Source: Hyphomicrobium sp. (GTDB taxonomy: Bacteria > Pseudomonadota > Alphaproteobacteria > Rhizobiales > Hyphomicrobiaceae). Taken from it: 64,000 nucleotides of DNA. This document shows, piece by piece, positions 55,801 through 64,000 of this stretch (the stretch's first letter is position 1; each line of letters begins with the position of its first letter). The position numbers were made by a program, and so were the translations under genes. The stretch lies in NCBI GenBank assembly GCA_030148425.1, contig JASBTM010000017.1, positions 248,001 through 312,000 on the forward strand, written 5' to 3'. Below the pieces are notes generated by a model. That model was not told the DNA's origin. It searched no databases and worked only from the letters and a program-made list of their open reading frames with translations.

Positions 55801-56861
55801 TCGCCCGCAACCGATTGCATGAGGCCGAGGGCCAGCATCTTCAACTTCGTGAAACCCGCGCCGCCCTTCGCGGCCCCAGCGAGCCAGTCGACATCGAGCC
55901 ACTTCGAATTCAGCGAGACGTCGAGCCGGGGCGACGACGACCACGAAGCAATCGCCGACCCCGAGATTGTCTGCGGCTCGGCGGCGTTATCGAGCGTCAA
56001 TGACAGGTCTTCGAATTTCGCGCCTTGCGCGTCCGCGGTGACGTCGGCCTTGAGATCGAGAAGAGGCGGTGGCGCGCTGCCCGCGGCCTGAACCGTTGGA
56101 CCGCCCGGCACCAGCAGCTTGCCGGTCCAGCGGCCTTTGATCGTGGCCTTTTCAGAGATATCGGAGACGCGGCCGTCGAGGGTGAAGATGTTCGGCGAGC
56201 GGTCGGCCCGGGCGGACAGCTTCAGCGCGAATGCGCCATCGGCCGCCGGGACATCGGTCGCGAATTTGACGTCGTGGTCCGCGCCGCCCCAAGAGGCGGC
56301 CCCCTTGTATCGAAAAGGTCCCTTCAGGCCGTCAGCCGAAAACTGACCATTGATGCCGTCGACCGTCCCAATCGGTTCCGACGTTGCGTTGTAGATCGAT
56401 ACCGCGCCATCGGTGATCTGGACCGAGCGGAGCGCGACATCGCGGGGAACGAACGGCAGGTCGCCCGGCCGCAATTCAAGGGTGGTCCAATTGCCAACGC
56501 CCTTGTCGTCGACAGCGAGACTGAGGACGGGCTTTTCAAGTTCAATCTGGCTCGCTTCAAGAACACCGCGCAGAAGCGCAGCGACTGACAGCCACATCGT
56601 GAAACTGTCGGCCCGGACGAAGGGCTCGCCCGTCTGGCCGGTGACGCTCGCTATGCGGATTTTTTCGAAGCGAACGTAAGGTACGGGAAGAATTTTCAAA
56701 TTGACGTTGCCGCCGACGCGCACGTCGCGGCCGAGCACCTTCGAGGCTTCTTCCTCGAAGACACCGCGATAGCTGTTCCAGTCGACGAAAGCGGGAACGG
56801 CAAAAAGCGCCGCGAAAATAGCGACGAGGAGCCCGCCAAGAAATAAAAGCCCGTTGTTCAT
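52899..56861 (-). CDS. Large AsmA family protein
   Basis: A 1320-aa protein with an N-terminal membrane anchor (about 4-24), AsmA N-terminal region (DWNSYRGVFEEEASKVLGRD, EKIRIAS) and long beta-rich repeats to the AsmA C-terminal domain (about 1000-1160). A coiled-coil segment rich in Glu/Arg/Ala follows (about 1190-1240), then a Pro/Asn-rich tail to the end. AsmA-like proteins are proposed to carry phospholipids or assemble the outer membrane. The start at 56861 gives the usual MNNGLLFLGGLL. Confidence 0.9.
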   Translation of the reverse strand: MNNGLLFLGGLLVAIFAALFAVPAFVDWNSYRGVFEEEASKVLGRDVRVGGNVNLKILPVPYVRFEKIRIASVTGQTGEPFVRADSFTMWLSVAALLRGVLEASQIELEKPVLSLAVDDKGVGNWTTLELRPGDLPFVPRDVALRSVQITDGAVSIYNATSEPIGTVDGINGQFSADGLKGPFRYKGAASWGGADHDVKFATDVPAADGAFALKLSARADRSPNIFTLDGRVSDISEKATIKGRWTGKLLVPGGPTVQAAGSAPPPLLDLKADVTADAQGAKFEDLSLTLDNAAEPQTISGSAIASWSSSPRLDVSLNSKWLDVDWLAGAAKGGAGFTKLKMLALGLMQSVAGDTAASAKINLEQVKIGGENAGGLLIDANRQGSVTHLKTFKVSLPGGSRLDLAGDLKSKAGKFSFEGNGFIGGSSFSRLKAWADKSGIPLDISADGPYSAAGKLEIDDTRFFLTEASGDISGRPLAGEVKITHGDRERIDLTLQAADLDTREVFPKIAGALRSEFRKSLGLASEKADSDPKAELPGDIRVRLIAGRLNDGDDAYRDVDVSFATEGKSVSFPVAKLTTASGLQIGLEGRIETRDTGPVGTVAYDFVAPAPDAMRDLLRKTGLAEIVGDDRIQGVKEGKIAGLVRLGQRSPHSTDVTFDGVLDASRLTGHADLDGGLDGWRLRPSQLQATLDSPSLPALLAAVGRDGGSSGPTAEATRLSVITAGTVASNAMATIEIASANFGMRFDGRAQWPENSDLALDGAVAIKGGQGDEAFAVAGLALPGGADGTPANGRLEIRRAKGVWTIAGEDFALGKARLSGRLTAKADASTTRIDGTISSDRVTLPGLLSVVTSAAAAPPPSTQGNAGANAATTSSPLWSEGLFDFAAFGNTSATVKVTFKSLEVSGNLATGDGSMVVTLAPSKLTLGDIKAVAAGGQFTGHASLEKVSNGVALVSDLKLDQAHFAALSRNGKGAGTFTLHTEGRAQSPAGLVAVMTGSGSARLTDAAMSGPAPSTASAVVNDVLAGRLQNDARAIADALVAAAGASTMPLGTRDFSISVADGALKLGGINIKAADGTVEGNATADLTTLAMNAAFQLTDNIQPPSSQGTGANSRSSTSKGPLPAALVLYQGQLDRLAAVEITADASDLQRELVVRQMERNVEELEQARHADEERARLERERRKKEAAARAAAQAQQKAQEQLPPVIPESAGTANPAPAPRGSNPDDYFGTEPPPPQPDAQSSNRSTIEPLPQNSTNPAYAAPNGDQNAAAQPVVIDPATGLAVPKPTPAVKPAIAKTSQTKPAKRRTSADEMMKSLGGFP

Positions 56862-57096
56862 GAACTTCTCTTGCAGCCGTGCTCGACACGCAAAGCACAC
56901 CGGCGGACGCGATCGGAGCGACGCCCATGCCGCACACACCTGTATGGCACGATGCCGCGACACTCTGAACCCGAAATTTGGCTCATTTCCAGGCGTTTGA
57001 AGATTTCATGGCTGGATTTCAATAAGCTGTTGCTTCGGGACGCGTCGTCGCGCCGCCCCGGTTGTACGATCAGCTTCTGTGGTTTACCTGAGTTCC

Positions 57097-59541
57097 ATGA
57101 CCTCGACTCAGAAGCCGGACGCAGCCGGCGGCGGAAATCCGCCGTACGACGATGACGAGCCGCCGTTCGATCTCCCCGACGCCCCGGCGGACAAGCCGCG
57201 CGACACCGCAAGAAGCGGACTGTCGATTTCCGCGCGCGCCGTCGCCGCTTCCCATGGTCAGCCGACGTACCTCGACGGTCTCAATCCCGAACAGCGCGAT
57301 GCCGTCGAAACGACTGAGGGCCCGCTGCTGGTTCTTGCGGGAGCAGGCACCGGTAAAACGCGAGTTCTGACGACGCGCATCGCTCATATTCTGGCGACCG
57401 GACGCGCTTATCCTTCGCAGATCCTCGCCGTGACCTTCACCAACAAGGCGGCGCGGGAAATGCGCGAGCGGATCGGATCGCTGATCGGCGGCACGCTCGA
57501 AGGCATGCAGTGGCTCGGTACGTTCCATTCGATCGGCGTCAAAATCCTTCGCCGTCATGTCGAGCTTGTCGGATTGAAGCCGGGCTTCACCATTCTCGAC
57601 GACGACGATCAGGTTCGCCTGTTGAAGCAGGTCATCGAAGCGGCCGGCATCGACAAGGATCGCTGGCCCGCGCGGCAGCTCGCGAACCTTATCGACGGCT
57701 GGAAAAATCGTGGCCTGACGCCGGACAAAGTTCCCGAGGGCGAAGCGTTCAATTTTGCATCGGGAAAAGGCCGCCAGCTTTACGCCGCCTATCAGGCGCG
57801 GCTCAAAGATCTCAACGCGTGCGACTTTGGCGACCTACTGCTCGAATGCATCCGGCTGTTCCGCGAGCATCCGGACGTCCTCGCCGATTATCACCGCCGC
57901 TTCCGCTATATTCTGGTCGACGAATATCAGGATACCAACGTCGCGCAGTACCTGTGGCTTCGGTTGCTGGCGCAGGGATCGCCGAATGTCTGCTGCGTAG
58001 GCGACGACGACCAATCGATCTACGGCTGGCGCGGGGCGGAGGTCGACAACATCCTGCGCTTCGATAAGGATTTTCCCGGCGCGAAGGTCATCCGGCTCGA
58101 GCGTAACTACCGCTCGACCGCCAACATCCTTGCGGCAGCGTCCGGGCTCATCGCCAAGAACAGAGACCGGCTTGGCAAGACCCTCTTCACCGACGGCGCG
58201 GCTGGCGCGAAGATCAAGGTCGCGAATTTCTGGGACGACGAAGCGGAAGCGCGCGCCATCGGCGAGGACATCGAGAACCTGCAGCGGGCTCAACAACGGT
58301 TGAACGACGTGGCGGTCCTGGTCAGGGCATCGTCGCAGATGCGCGCCATCGAAGACCGCTTCATAACGCTCGGCCTGCCTTATCGCGTCATCGGCGGCCC
58401 GCGGTTTTACGAACGGCAGGAAATCAAGGACGCGATCGCCTACCTCGACGTGGTGGCAAACCCGGCGAACGATTTGAAGTTCGAGCGGATCGTCAATGTG
58501 CCGAAGCGCGGCCTCGGCGATACGACGATCAAGCGCATCCACGAGCTGGCGCGCGCGCGCGCGATCCCGCTTTATCAGGCTGCGCGTGAGATTATCGAAA
58601 CCGACGAATTGACGCCCAAGGCCCGGAAATCTCTGTTCGACGTCACGCAATCGTTCGAGCGCTGGCGCGGAAATCTCGAACACATGCGCCACACCGATTT
58701 GGCCGAGCTCATTCTGGATGAGTCCGGCTATACGGCCATGTGGCAGGCGGACAAGAGCCCGCAATCGCAGGCGCGCCTCGAAAACCTGAAAGAACTTGTC
58801 CGCTTCATGCACGACTTCGACACGCTGCAGGGATTTTTGGAGCACGTGTCGCTTGTGATGGACGCCGATCAAGGCAACGACGGCGACCGCGTTTCGCTGA
58901 TGACGCTGCACGCCGCGAAAGGTCTGGAGTTCGGCATGGTCTTCCTGCCGGGCTGGGAGGAAGGCCTGTTTCCGCATCAACGCTCGCTCGACGAAAGCGG
59001 GAAATCCGGTCTCGAGGAAGAGCGCCGCCTCGCATATGTTGGCCTGACGCGAGCAAAACAGCGGGCGAAGATTTCTTTCGCCCAAAACCGCCGGACACAC
59101 GGACTTTATCAATCGGCGCTGCCGTCGCGGTTCGTCGACGAGTTGCCGGAAGCGACCGTCGAAGTCGTCGAAAGCGAAATGCCCTACGGCGGCAGGCAAA
59201 ATCCATTTGGGTTTGGTGGATCGTTCGGTCCGAGCCGGTTCGACCGGTCGGGCGGAGCCGAGCCCTTCAAATCGGGATACACGACGCCGGGCTGGCAGCG
59301 CGCCCAGCAATCCTGGAGCCGCAGCGATCAAAAGAAAAAATCGCGGGGGCCGATGACGCTCGAGGGGGAACTCGTCGCTGCGTCCAGCGCAAACGCGCCG
59401 TCGTTCAAGGCCGGGACGCGGGTGCGTCATGAAAAGTTCGGTCTCGGGACCGTCTCGAACGTCGATGGCAATAAGCTGACGATTGATTTCGATGACGGCT
59501 CAACCAAACGGGTCGTTGCGAGTTTCGTTGACGTTGTATGA
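57097..59541 (+). CDS. uvrD: UvrD/PcrA-type DNA helicase
   Basis: This 814-aa superfamily 1 helicase has the Q motif LNPEQRDAV, Walker A AGAGTGKTR, DEYQDTN (II), GDDDQSIYGWRGA (III), LMTLHAAKGLEF (V) and EERRLAYVGLTRA (VI). It unwinds DNA in repair and removes RecA or stalled polymerase. After a Gly/Ser-rich linker the C-terminal 40 residues (GTRVRHEKFGLGTVSNVDGN) form the Tudor-like domain that binds RNA polymerase. A GTG at 57079 would add six residues. Confidence 0.96.
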   Translation: MTSTQKPDAAGGGNPPYDDDEPPFDLPDAPADKPRDTARSGLSISARAVAASHGQPTYLDGLNPEQRDAVETTEGPLLVLAGAGTGKTRVLTTRIAHILATGRAYPSQILAVTFTNKAAREMRERIGSLIGGTLEGMQWLGTFHSIGVKILRRHVELVGLKPGFTILDDDDQVRLLKQVIEAAGIDKDRWPARQLANLIDGWKNRGLTPDKVPEGEAFNFASGKGRQLYAAYQARLKDLNACDFGDLLLECIRLFREHPDVLADYHRRFRYILVDEYQDTNVAQYLWLRLLAQGSPNVCCVGDDDQSIYGWRGAEVDNILRFDKDFPGAKVIRLERNYRSTANILAAASGLIAKNRDRLGKTLFTDGAAGAKIKVANFWDDEAEARAIGEDIENLQRAQQRLNDVAVLVRASSQMRAIEDRFITLGLPYRVIGGPRFYERQEIKDAIAYLDVVANPANDLKFERIVNVPKRGLGDTTIKRIHELARARAIPLYQAAREIIETDELTPKARKSLFDVTQSFERWRGNLEHMRHTDLAELILDESGYTAMWQADKSPQSQARLENLKELVRFMHDFDTLQGFLEHVSLVMDADQGNDGDRVSLMTLHAAKGLEFGMVFLPGWEEGLFPHQRSLDESGKSGLEEERRLAYVGLTRAKQRAKISFAQNRRTHGLYQSALPSRFVDELPEATVEVVESEMPYGGRQNPFGFGGSFGPSRFDRSGGAEPFKSGYTTPGWQRAQQSWSRSDQKKKSRGPMTLEGELVAASSANAPSFKAGTRVRHEKFGLGTVSNVDGNKLTIDFDDGSTKRVVASFVDVV

Positions 59542-59815
59542 GAGACGAGCTATAGTTAATACTCGGATGGCGTCTTATTATCGCCGCCGGTTTCTTCATA
59601 TCGCCGTAATTCTAAGGCATAGATATCCCCAGCTCGTTGAGCGTGGGGGTTCATCAGCTAAAGCAAGTCTGTGCGATGCCGGAACGTCACCGGCCGCTTA
59701 TGCACGCCTTGCACCGTAAGCATCTGAAATAAATCGAAAAAAAACTTGCGGGAGCAATGAAACCGAAACCGGGATTCCTGGTTGGGGAGTGGAGAGTCCT
59801 TGAAAGGAGCTAACC

Positions 59816-60016
59816 ATGAGCACTTACCGCTTTCCTCTGAGGGGTAAGATTGGCGTCGTGCGCGGGAAGGATGGGGAAGTCCCTACGCGACGCGTTGGTG
59901 CACAGCGTGACCTGAGTAGGGCAAACCGCCGGAACTACGAATTGACGGACACCATTACGCCGCTGTCGGAAGAAGAAGTTCGCAATCTTCCGATCGCACA
60001 CCGCATCTCTTCGTGA
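59816..60016 (+). CDS. Small basic hypothetical protein, 66 aa
   Basis: The product begins MSTYRFPLRGKIGVVRGKDG and ends in a polar helical segment (TPLSEEEVRNLPIAHRISS). AAAGGAG lies six bases before the ATG, an excellent site, and the 274 bases upstream carry no gene. I do not recognise the family. No membrane segment. Confidence 0.6.
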   Translation: MSTYRFPLRGKIGVVRGKDGEVPTRRVGAQRDLSRANRRNYELTDTITPLSEEEVRNLPIAHRISS

Positions 60017-60091
60017 AAATATTCAAATCCTGCGTTCTAGGGCTCAATTAGGCGGCATCGCTTCCTCGCGGTGCCGTTTATTTCTTGAGTA

Positions 60092-61354
60092 TCAGGCGGC
60101 GGCCGCCGGCCGAGCCTTCAACAAATCCCACGCCGCATTGATTTGCTTGATCCGCTGCTCGCGATAGCGGCGGTCGGCTTCGTCGCGCGCGTGATCGGGA
60201 TGCCATGACATCCGCAAGGCATCGACGATCTTCTTAACGGCCGCGTCGGGAGCATTCGGGTTCAGGCCAAGCACGCGGTACGCCTCGAAGGCCGTCGCCG
60301 GGATGTCGGCGTCGCTCGAGGTCTGCTGCGCGTCAGGCGCGGCCGGCATCGCTCCTTCGACGATCCGGCCGATGCGGTCGAGATCGCGCATAACGGTGCG
60401 GACCGCGGAGCGCAGTTTTTCGATGCCAAGCTGGCCGGCGCGGCGTCCTAAGTCGGCAACGCGATTGTGCAGACTATCGAGTTCAGATGTCAGCACATCC
60501 CGTAGCAGAAGATCCGTCGGAAGCATCGCGACGAGATACTCCGTCTCGTGAAGGCGCGTATGGACGGGCACCAATACGCTCGACGTTGCATCGTCGAAGC
60601 CGTCCCCGCGTTGGGATGGCGTATGCCAGCTCTCCATAGTCCGCCAAAGGGCAGAAAACGGCGCCGATACGAAGTCCCATGCGCGAGCAGAAGATGGCTC
60701 ATTTCCTGCCGCACCAGGCGAAAATTCAAAAAATCCGAACTGCCGCCGCCGTACCAGAAGCAGGCACGCCCCCATCAGGGAAACGAGGACGGTCGAAATC
60801 ACGCCCGCAATCGTCAGAGCATCGCCCGATCCGGCTGACGCGGAGACGGAGACAGGATCGACGACCGTAACCCAGGGCGCTGTCGCGGGCTCGGAACGCG
60901 GCGCAGGGGGCTCGATAACGGCGTCGCGAGACAATGTCTCTGACGTGACCGCGGGGACGGGCCTCGCTGGACCGAAACCCGGTAGAACGAAACGCCCCTT
61001 CAGCCGGCTGACCGGCGCATAACCGGGCGGCAGCTTGTCGGGAAGCGAAACGCCGAGGGCTTTCGCCGCCGCGGCAACCTTGAACCAGGGGACGCGTTGT
61101 CCACCGCATTCGATCGTGAACTTGTGAACCATCATGGTTTCGCACGTCCACGCCGCAGACGACGCGCACGCTGTGAACGGCATATCCTCGTGATGCCCAA
61201 CGATCGGATAGGTCGTAGCCTCGGACGGAGAGAGACGAGGTACGCCCCTGTCCATTATACAAGAATAAGGTAGAACGAGCTCGTCGGCCTCGACGCCGCT
61301 CGCTAGGGCAATGCACACAGCAAAGCCCAAGGCCAAAAAACGCACAGCCCCCAT
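60092..61354 (-). CDS. Membrane protein with C-terminal J domain
   Basis: A 420-aa protein. Signal peptide (about 1-23), a small periplasmic region with five cysteines (32-83), a Pro/Ala linker, one transmembrane helix (179-201), and a cytosolic part that ends in a J domain (357-413) with the HPD motif at 385-387 (SWHPDHARDEADRRYREQRI). J domains stimulate the ATPase of DnaK. The order, N-terminal exported domain and C-terminal J domain, differs from DjlA, which has the membrane helix first. GGGGG lies six bases before the ATG; a GTG at 61381 is an alternative. Confidence 0.8.
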   Translation of the reverse strand: MGAVRFLALGFAVCIALASGVEADELVLPYSCIMDRGVPRLSPSEATTYPIVGHHEDMPFTACASSAAWTCETMMVHKFTIECGGQRVPWFKVAAAAKALGVSLPDKLPPGYAPVSRLKGRFVLPGFGPARPVPAVTSETLSRDAVIEPPAPRSEPATAPWVTVVDPVSVSASAGSGDALTIAGVISTVLVSLMGACLLLVRRRQFGFFEFSPGAAGNEPSSARAWDFVSAPFSALWRTMESWHTPSQRGDGFDDATSSVLVPVHTRLHETEYLVAMLPTDLLLRDVLTSELDSLHNRVADLGRRAGQLGIEKLRSAVRTVMRDLDRIGRIVEGAMPAAPDAQQTSSDADIPATAFEAYRVLGLNPNAPDAAVKKIVDALRMSWHPDHARDEADRRYREQRIKQINAAWDLLKARPAAAA

Positions 61355-61644
61355 TTGCGCCCCCGCAAAAATTCCCCTCACGTGCCGCCGTTCATGATCC
61401 TAGCGTAAGAGCGGCAGCACTATGGCAACAAAGCGCGATATAAACGCAATTTGTACAAGGGATGCGTGCATTTAATGATGCAGCGCCAACTAAACGACTG
61501 CGAATAAGTTGTGACCCCCTTGCGCCTCCCCGCGTCATCTTTCGGCGATGAAGTGTTGCCACGCTCGACATGAACTTCTGCGACTGGATATGAGGTACGC
61601 AGGGGAAGACGCTGAGATCGAATTAAAAGTCGGGGAGGAGTACA

Positions 61645-63105
61645 ATGGCATCGGCGGAATTCGCGGGCGGCCGATCGCATCGAAAACAGGGCCTCTATCA
61701 GCGGCTTTCGGATCTCACGGACTTTGACCCCAAACCCACCGATCAACACCCGGACGCGATAAGGCAGCCGGTCGACGTTCTGGCGCCGGACGACTCCCGG
61801 AAACGCGAGCGCTTTATTCCCGTCACCCGTTTCGCGCTGCTCGACCGACTGACGAAGTCCTATCTCTGGCCGCCGGGGCAAGCCGCCGAGGCCCGCCGCT
61901 TCTTCCGCTATCTCGATTACTGGCGGCAGCAGCAATACTTCGCGATGCTCCTGGATCTCGAGCAGACGTACGAAGCTTTTTCGCCCGACAGCGATCTTCT
62001 GATGACGCGCAGCTTCGCGGAGGATGAGCGCGACGTGCTGAAGCATCGCATCTTTGAGGGGGTCGAAAGCCTTCTCGTCAGAGCGAACTACGAACGCATC
62101 GATCCGAACGATGTCGAGCTGATCATGACGCGCGACAGCCATTACGGCCTCGATCTCTTCGTGGACATGAAGGCCTTCGAGAGAATTGCGATCTATTATC
62201 GTGGCGCGTCGAACCGCAAATACGAAAAGCGAAGCCTGCGCAAATTCCTAGGCAAAGAAGAGTTCGACGTTCCGATTTTCCAGCGTCTGTTTCTGATGTT
62301 CAAGATGAAGACAACGGAAGCCCAGGTCGAAGAAGCCATGCGCGAGAAGAAGATGTCTCGCGAGGCCGCCGAAAAGTGGGTTGCGCGCCGGCGGCAGCAT
62401 TTGCCTCCGGGCATCAACGACAAGAACATCTACTTAAAGCTTTTCAAGAATATTCCGCGCACGGATCTGGAGATGGTGTTTCCGAACACCGAAGTGCGCT
62501 TCCGCGCGATGGACAAACTTCGTCTTGGCGTCACGGCCGGCGGCGGCCTTGGCATGGGAGCCGTCGGTGCGGCGGGGAAGCTTGCCCTCGTTCTCAGCAA
62601 TCCGATTGCCGCCATGGGCGCGCTTGCGGGGCTCGGCGGCATCGCCGTGCGCCAAGCCATGGGCTTCTTGAACCAGAGACAGCGCTATATGGTCGTGATG
62701 GCGCAGAACCTCTATTTTCACACGATGGCCGACAATCGCGGCGTCATCCTCAAGATTGCGGCGCGCGGCGCCGAAGAGGACGTGAAAGAGGAAATGCTGC
62801 TCTATAGCGTTCTCGCCAAGGAGCACGCGACCCGCGCCGACCTCCCCTCCATCGACCTCGCTATCGAAAACTATCTGACACGGACGTTCGGCGTGAAGAT
62901 CGACTTCGAAATCGACGACGCCCTCGACCGGTTAATCCGCGATGGCATCGTGACCGAGCGGCCCGACGGCACTTTTGTCACGTTGCCGCCGGCCGAGGCG
63001 GCAAAGCACATCGACGCCCAATGGGACCTTTTCCTCGATCACCTGCCCGATCCCATCACGGGCGAAGGGTATGAGTTCGAGGGCAAAGCGGTCCCCAACC
63101 CATAG
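61645..63105 (+). CDS. DUF3754/TMEM143-like protein
   Basis: This 486-aa protein has an N-terminal soluble region and the motif YLKLFKNIPRTDLEMVFPNT (263-282) that I associate with the DUF3754 family, including eukaryotic TMEM143. A pair of hydrophobic helices (about 294-315, 318-337) follow, with a further soluble helical C-terminus. GGGGAGG precedes the ATG. Function unknown; the match is from memory of the family. Confidence 0.68.
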   Translation: MASAEFAGGRSHRKQGLYQRLSDLTDFDPKPTDQHPDAIRQPVDVLAPDDSRKRERFIPVTRFALLDRLTKSYLWPPGQAAEARRFFRYLDYWRQQQYFAMLLDLEQTYEAFSPDSDLLMTRSFAEDERDVLKHRIFEGVESLLVRANYERIDPNDVELIMTRDSHYGLDLFVDMKAFERIAIYYRGASNRKYEKRSLRKFLGKEEFDVPIFQRLFLMFKMKTTEAQVEEAMREKKMSREAAEKWVARRRQHLPPGINDKNIYLKLFKNIPRTDLEMVFPNTEVRFRAMDKLRLGVTAGGGLGMGAVGAAGKLALVLSNPIAAMGALAGLGGIAVRQAMGFLNQRQRYMVVMAQNLYFHTMADNRGVILKIAARGAEEDVKEEMLLYSVLAKEHATRADLPSIDLAIENYLTRTFGVKIDFEIDDALDRLIRDGIVTERPDGTFVTLPPAEAAKHIDAQWDLFLDHLPDPITGEGYEFEGKAVPNP

Positions 63106-63124
63106 CGTCCCCTCAAAGCGTCCC

Positions 63125-64000
63125 ATGGCATTCAGAAAATTCGCAGCCGTTTTCAATGATCGTTCGCTCGCCTACGCGACGGGAAACGCCGTGCAAGACC
63201 TTCTCGAGCCGCCGCCTGACGCCCTGACCGTTTTCGAAGACGGTCCGGACTGTTGGCGCGTCGAAGCCTATTTCGATATCGATGCGGGCGAGCGCGATCT
63301 CGCGGCGGAACTCACGCCGCTCGTCGCGTGGCCGCTGCCGGCGTTCGAGACCGAGACGGTTCCAGAGCTCAACTGGGTTGCGATCTCGCAGGCGGCATTG
63401 CCGCCGGTACCCGCCGGGCGTTTCACCATTCACGGCAGCCACGACAGCGGCCGCGTCGCGCATGGGCCGAACGCCATTCTGATCGACGCGGGCGAAGCGT
63501 TCGGCACGGCGCACCACGCGACGACGCTTGGATGCCTTTTGGCCATCGACCGCCTGACGCGCGGGCGCGCGTTCAAGAACATGCTCGATCTCGGCTGCGG
63601 ATCGGGCGTGCTCGCCATCGCCGCTGCCAAGGCCATGCCACATACGCGCATCATCGCCGCTGACATGGACCCGCAGTCGGTCAAGGTGGCGACGGATAAC
63701 GTTCGTCTCAACGGCGCGGGCGGGCGTATCGCGCTCGTCGTCGGCAGCGGCTTGGCGCATCCGAGAGTCCGGGAGCGGGCGCCGTTCGATTTCCTGGTCG
63801 CCAATATCCTGGCCGGACCGCTCATATATCTTTCGCCCTCCATCGCGCGCGCCGTCGTCCCCGGCGGGACGCTCGTGCTTTCGGGCATTCTCATACCGCA
63901 GGCGCCGGAGGTGATTGCCACCTACCTCGCGCACGGCTTCTCGCTCGTACGGCACGACCGCATTACGGGGTGGTCGACGTTGACGTTCCGGCGGCGTTGA
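63125..64000 (+). CDS. prmA: Ribosomal protein L11 methyltransferase
   Basis: The 291-aa enzyme trimethylates lysines and the N-terminus of ribosomal protein L11 using S-adenosylmethionine. Its SAM-binding motif is LDLGCGSGVLAIAAAK, GEAFGTAHHATT is the family's loop, and the catalytic region is VANILAGPL. The N-terminal domain (about 1-90) recognises L11. The stop codon is the last three bases of the window, so the gene is complete. It follows the DUF3754 gene by 19 bases. Confidence 0.93.
   Translation: MAFRKFAAVFNDRSLAYATGNAVQDLLEPPPDALTVFEDGPDCWRVEAYFDIDAGERDLAAELTPLVAWPLPAFETETVPELNWVAISQAALPPVPAGRFTIHGSHDSGRVAHGPNAILIDAGEAFGTAHHATTLGCLLAIDRLTRGRAFKNMLDLGCGSGVLAIAAAKAMPHTRIIAADMDPQSVKVATDNVRLNGAGGRIALVVGSGLAHPRVRERAPFDFLVANILAGPLIYLSPSIARAVVPGGTLVLSGILIPQAPEVIATYLAHGFSLVRHDRITGWSTLTFRRR

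Noticed and set aside
57835..59430. A 531-residue open frame on the minus strand opposite uvrD
   Set aside because: It is fully antisense to a helicase with all motifs, its composition is Arg/Leu/Ala-rich like other antisense frames of this genome, and it has no recognised domain.
1..64000. CRISPR arrays, tRNA or rRNA genes, phage or transposase genes
   Set aside because: No regularly spaced repeats, no cloverleaf with the usual TTCGA loop, and no integrase or transposase motifs were found while reading both strands.

Overview
This 64 kb stretch looks like a chromosomal segment of an alphaproteobacterium of the order Hyphomicrobiales, possibly close to Hyphomicrobium. The support is indirect: GC-rich coding sequence, an MbfA-type ferritin/VIT iron protein with an Irr-type palindrome in front of it, the lptC/lptA-lptB-rpoN-hpf-ptsN gene order, an IF-3 that begins Arg-Lys-Pro after its start codon, and palindromic intergenic repeats of an alphaproteobacterial kind. 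I see no phage, insertion sequence, CRISPR array, tRNA or rRNA gene. Coding density is high, and most long antisense reading frames are by-products of GC-rich codon use.

Layout. 1-3453 (minus): nucleotide-sugar genes (epimerase cut by the window edge, UDP-sugar dehydrogenase, GDP-L-fucose synthase). 3690-4406: MgtC-like membrane protein. 4477-9529 (minus): a yhiI-rbbA-yhhJ type exporter operon. 9826-15268: small and poorly known proteins, a MOSC protein, a membrane protein paired with a cobalamin-binding-like protein, and a TetR regulator. 15368-17048: YecD-like hydrolase and AbrB-type membrane protein. 17125-23694: two EmrAB-type efflux pairs flanking one TetR gene. 24295-30881: RNase D-like exonuclease, then the LPS-transport/sigma-54 block in which LptC and two LptA domains are joined in one protein. 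30916-36532: uppP, a glutathione transferase-like gene, queG, an epimerase, a secreted Pro/Ala-rich protein and an alpha/beta hydrolase. 36567-38515: two glycosyltransferases. 38711-46411: translation genes infC, rpmI, rplT, pheS and pheT, mixed with small genes, structured leaders and palindromic repeats. 46445-50917: type II NADH dehydrogenase, lytic transglycosylase, MbfA, phasin-like protein. 51093-64000: lepA, a giant AsmA protein, uvrD, a membrane J-domain protein, a DUF3754-like protein and prmA.

Most of the window is housekeeping or cell-envelope function. The best candidates for something less described are the LptC-LptA-LptA fusion (25002-26966), the apparent AUC start codon of infC (38711), the multi-hairpin leader with a nine-codon frame before rpmI (41643-41798), the palindrome in front of mbfA (50226-50242), the 11-bp inverted repeat between emrA and tetR (20080-20127), and the membrane-anchored protein with a C-terminal J domain (60092-61354). 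I found no clearly new multi-gene system. All functions are read from motifs and family knowledge; no database search was run.
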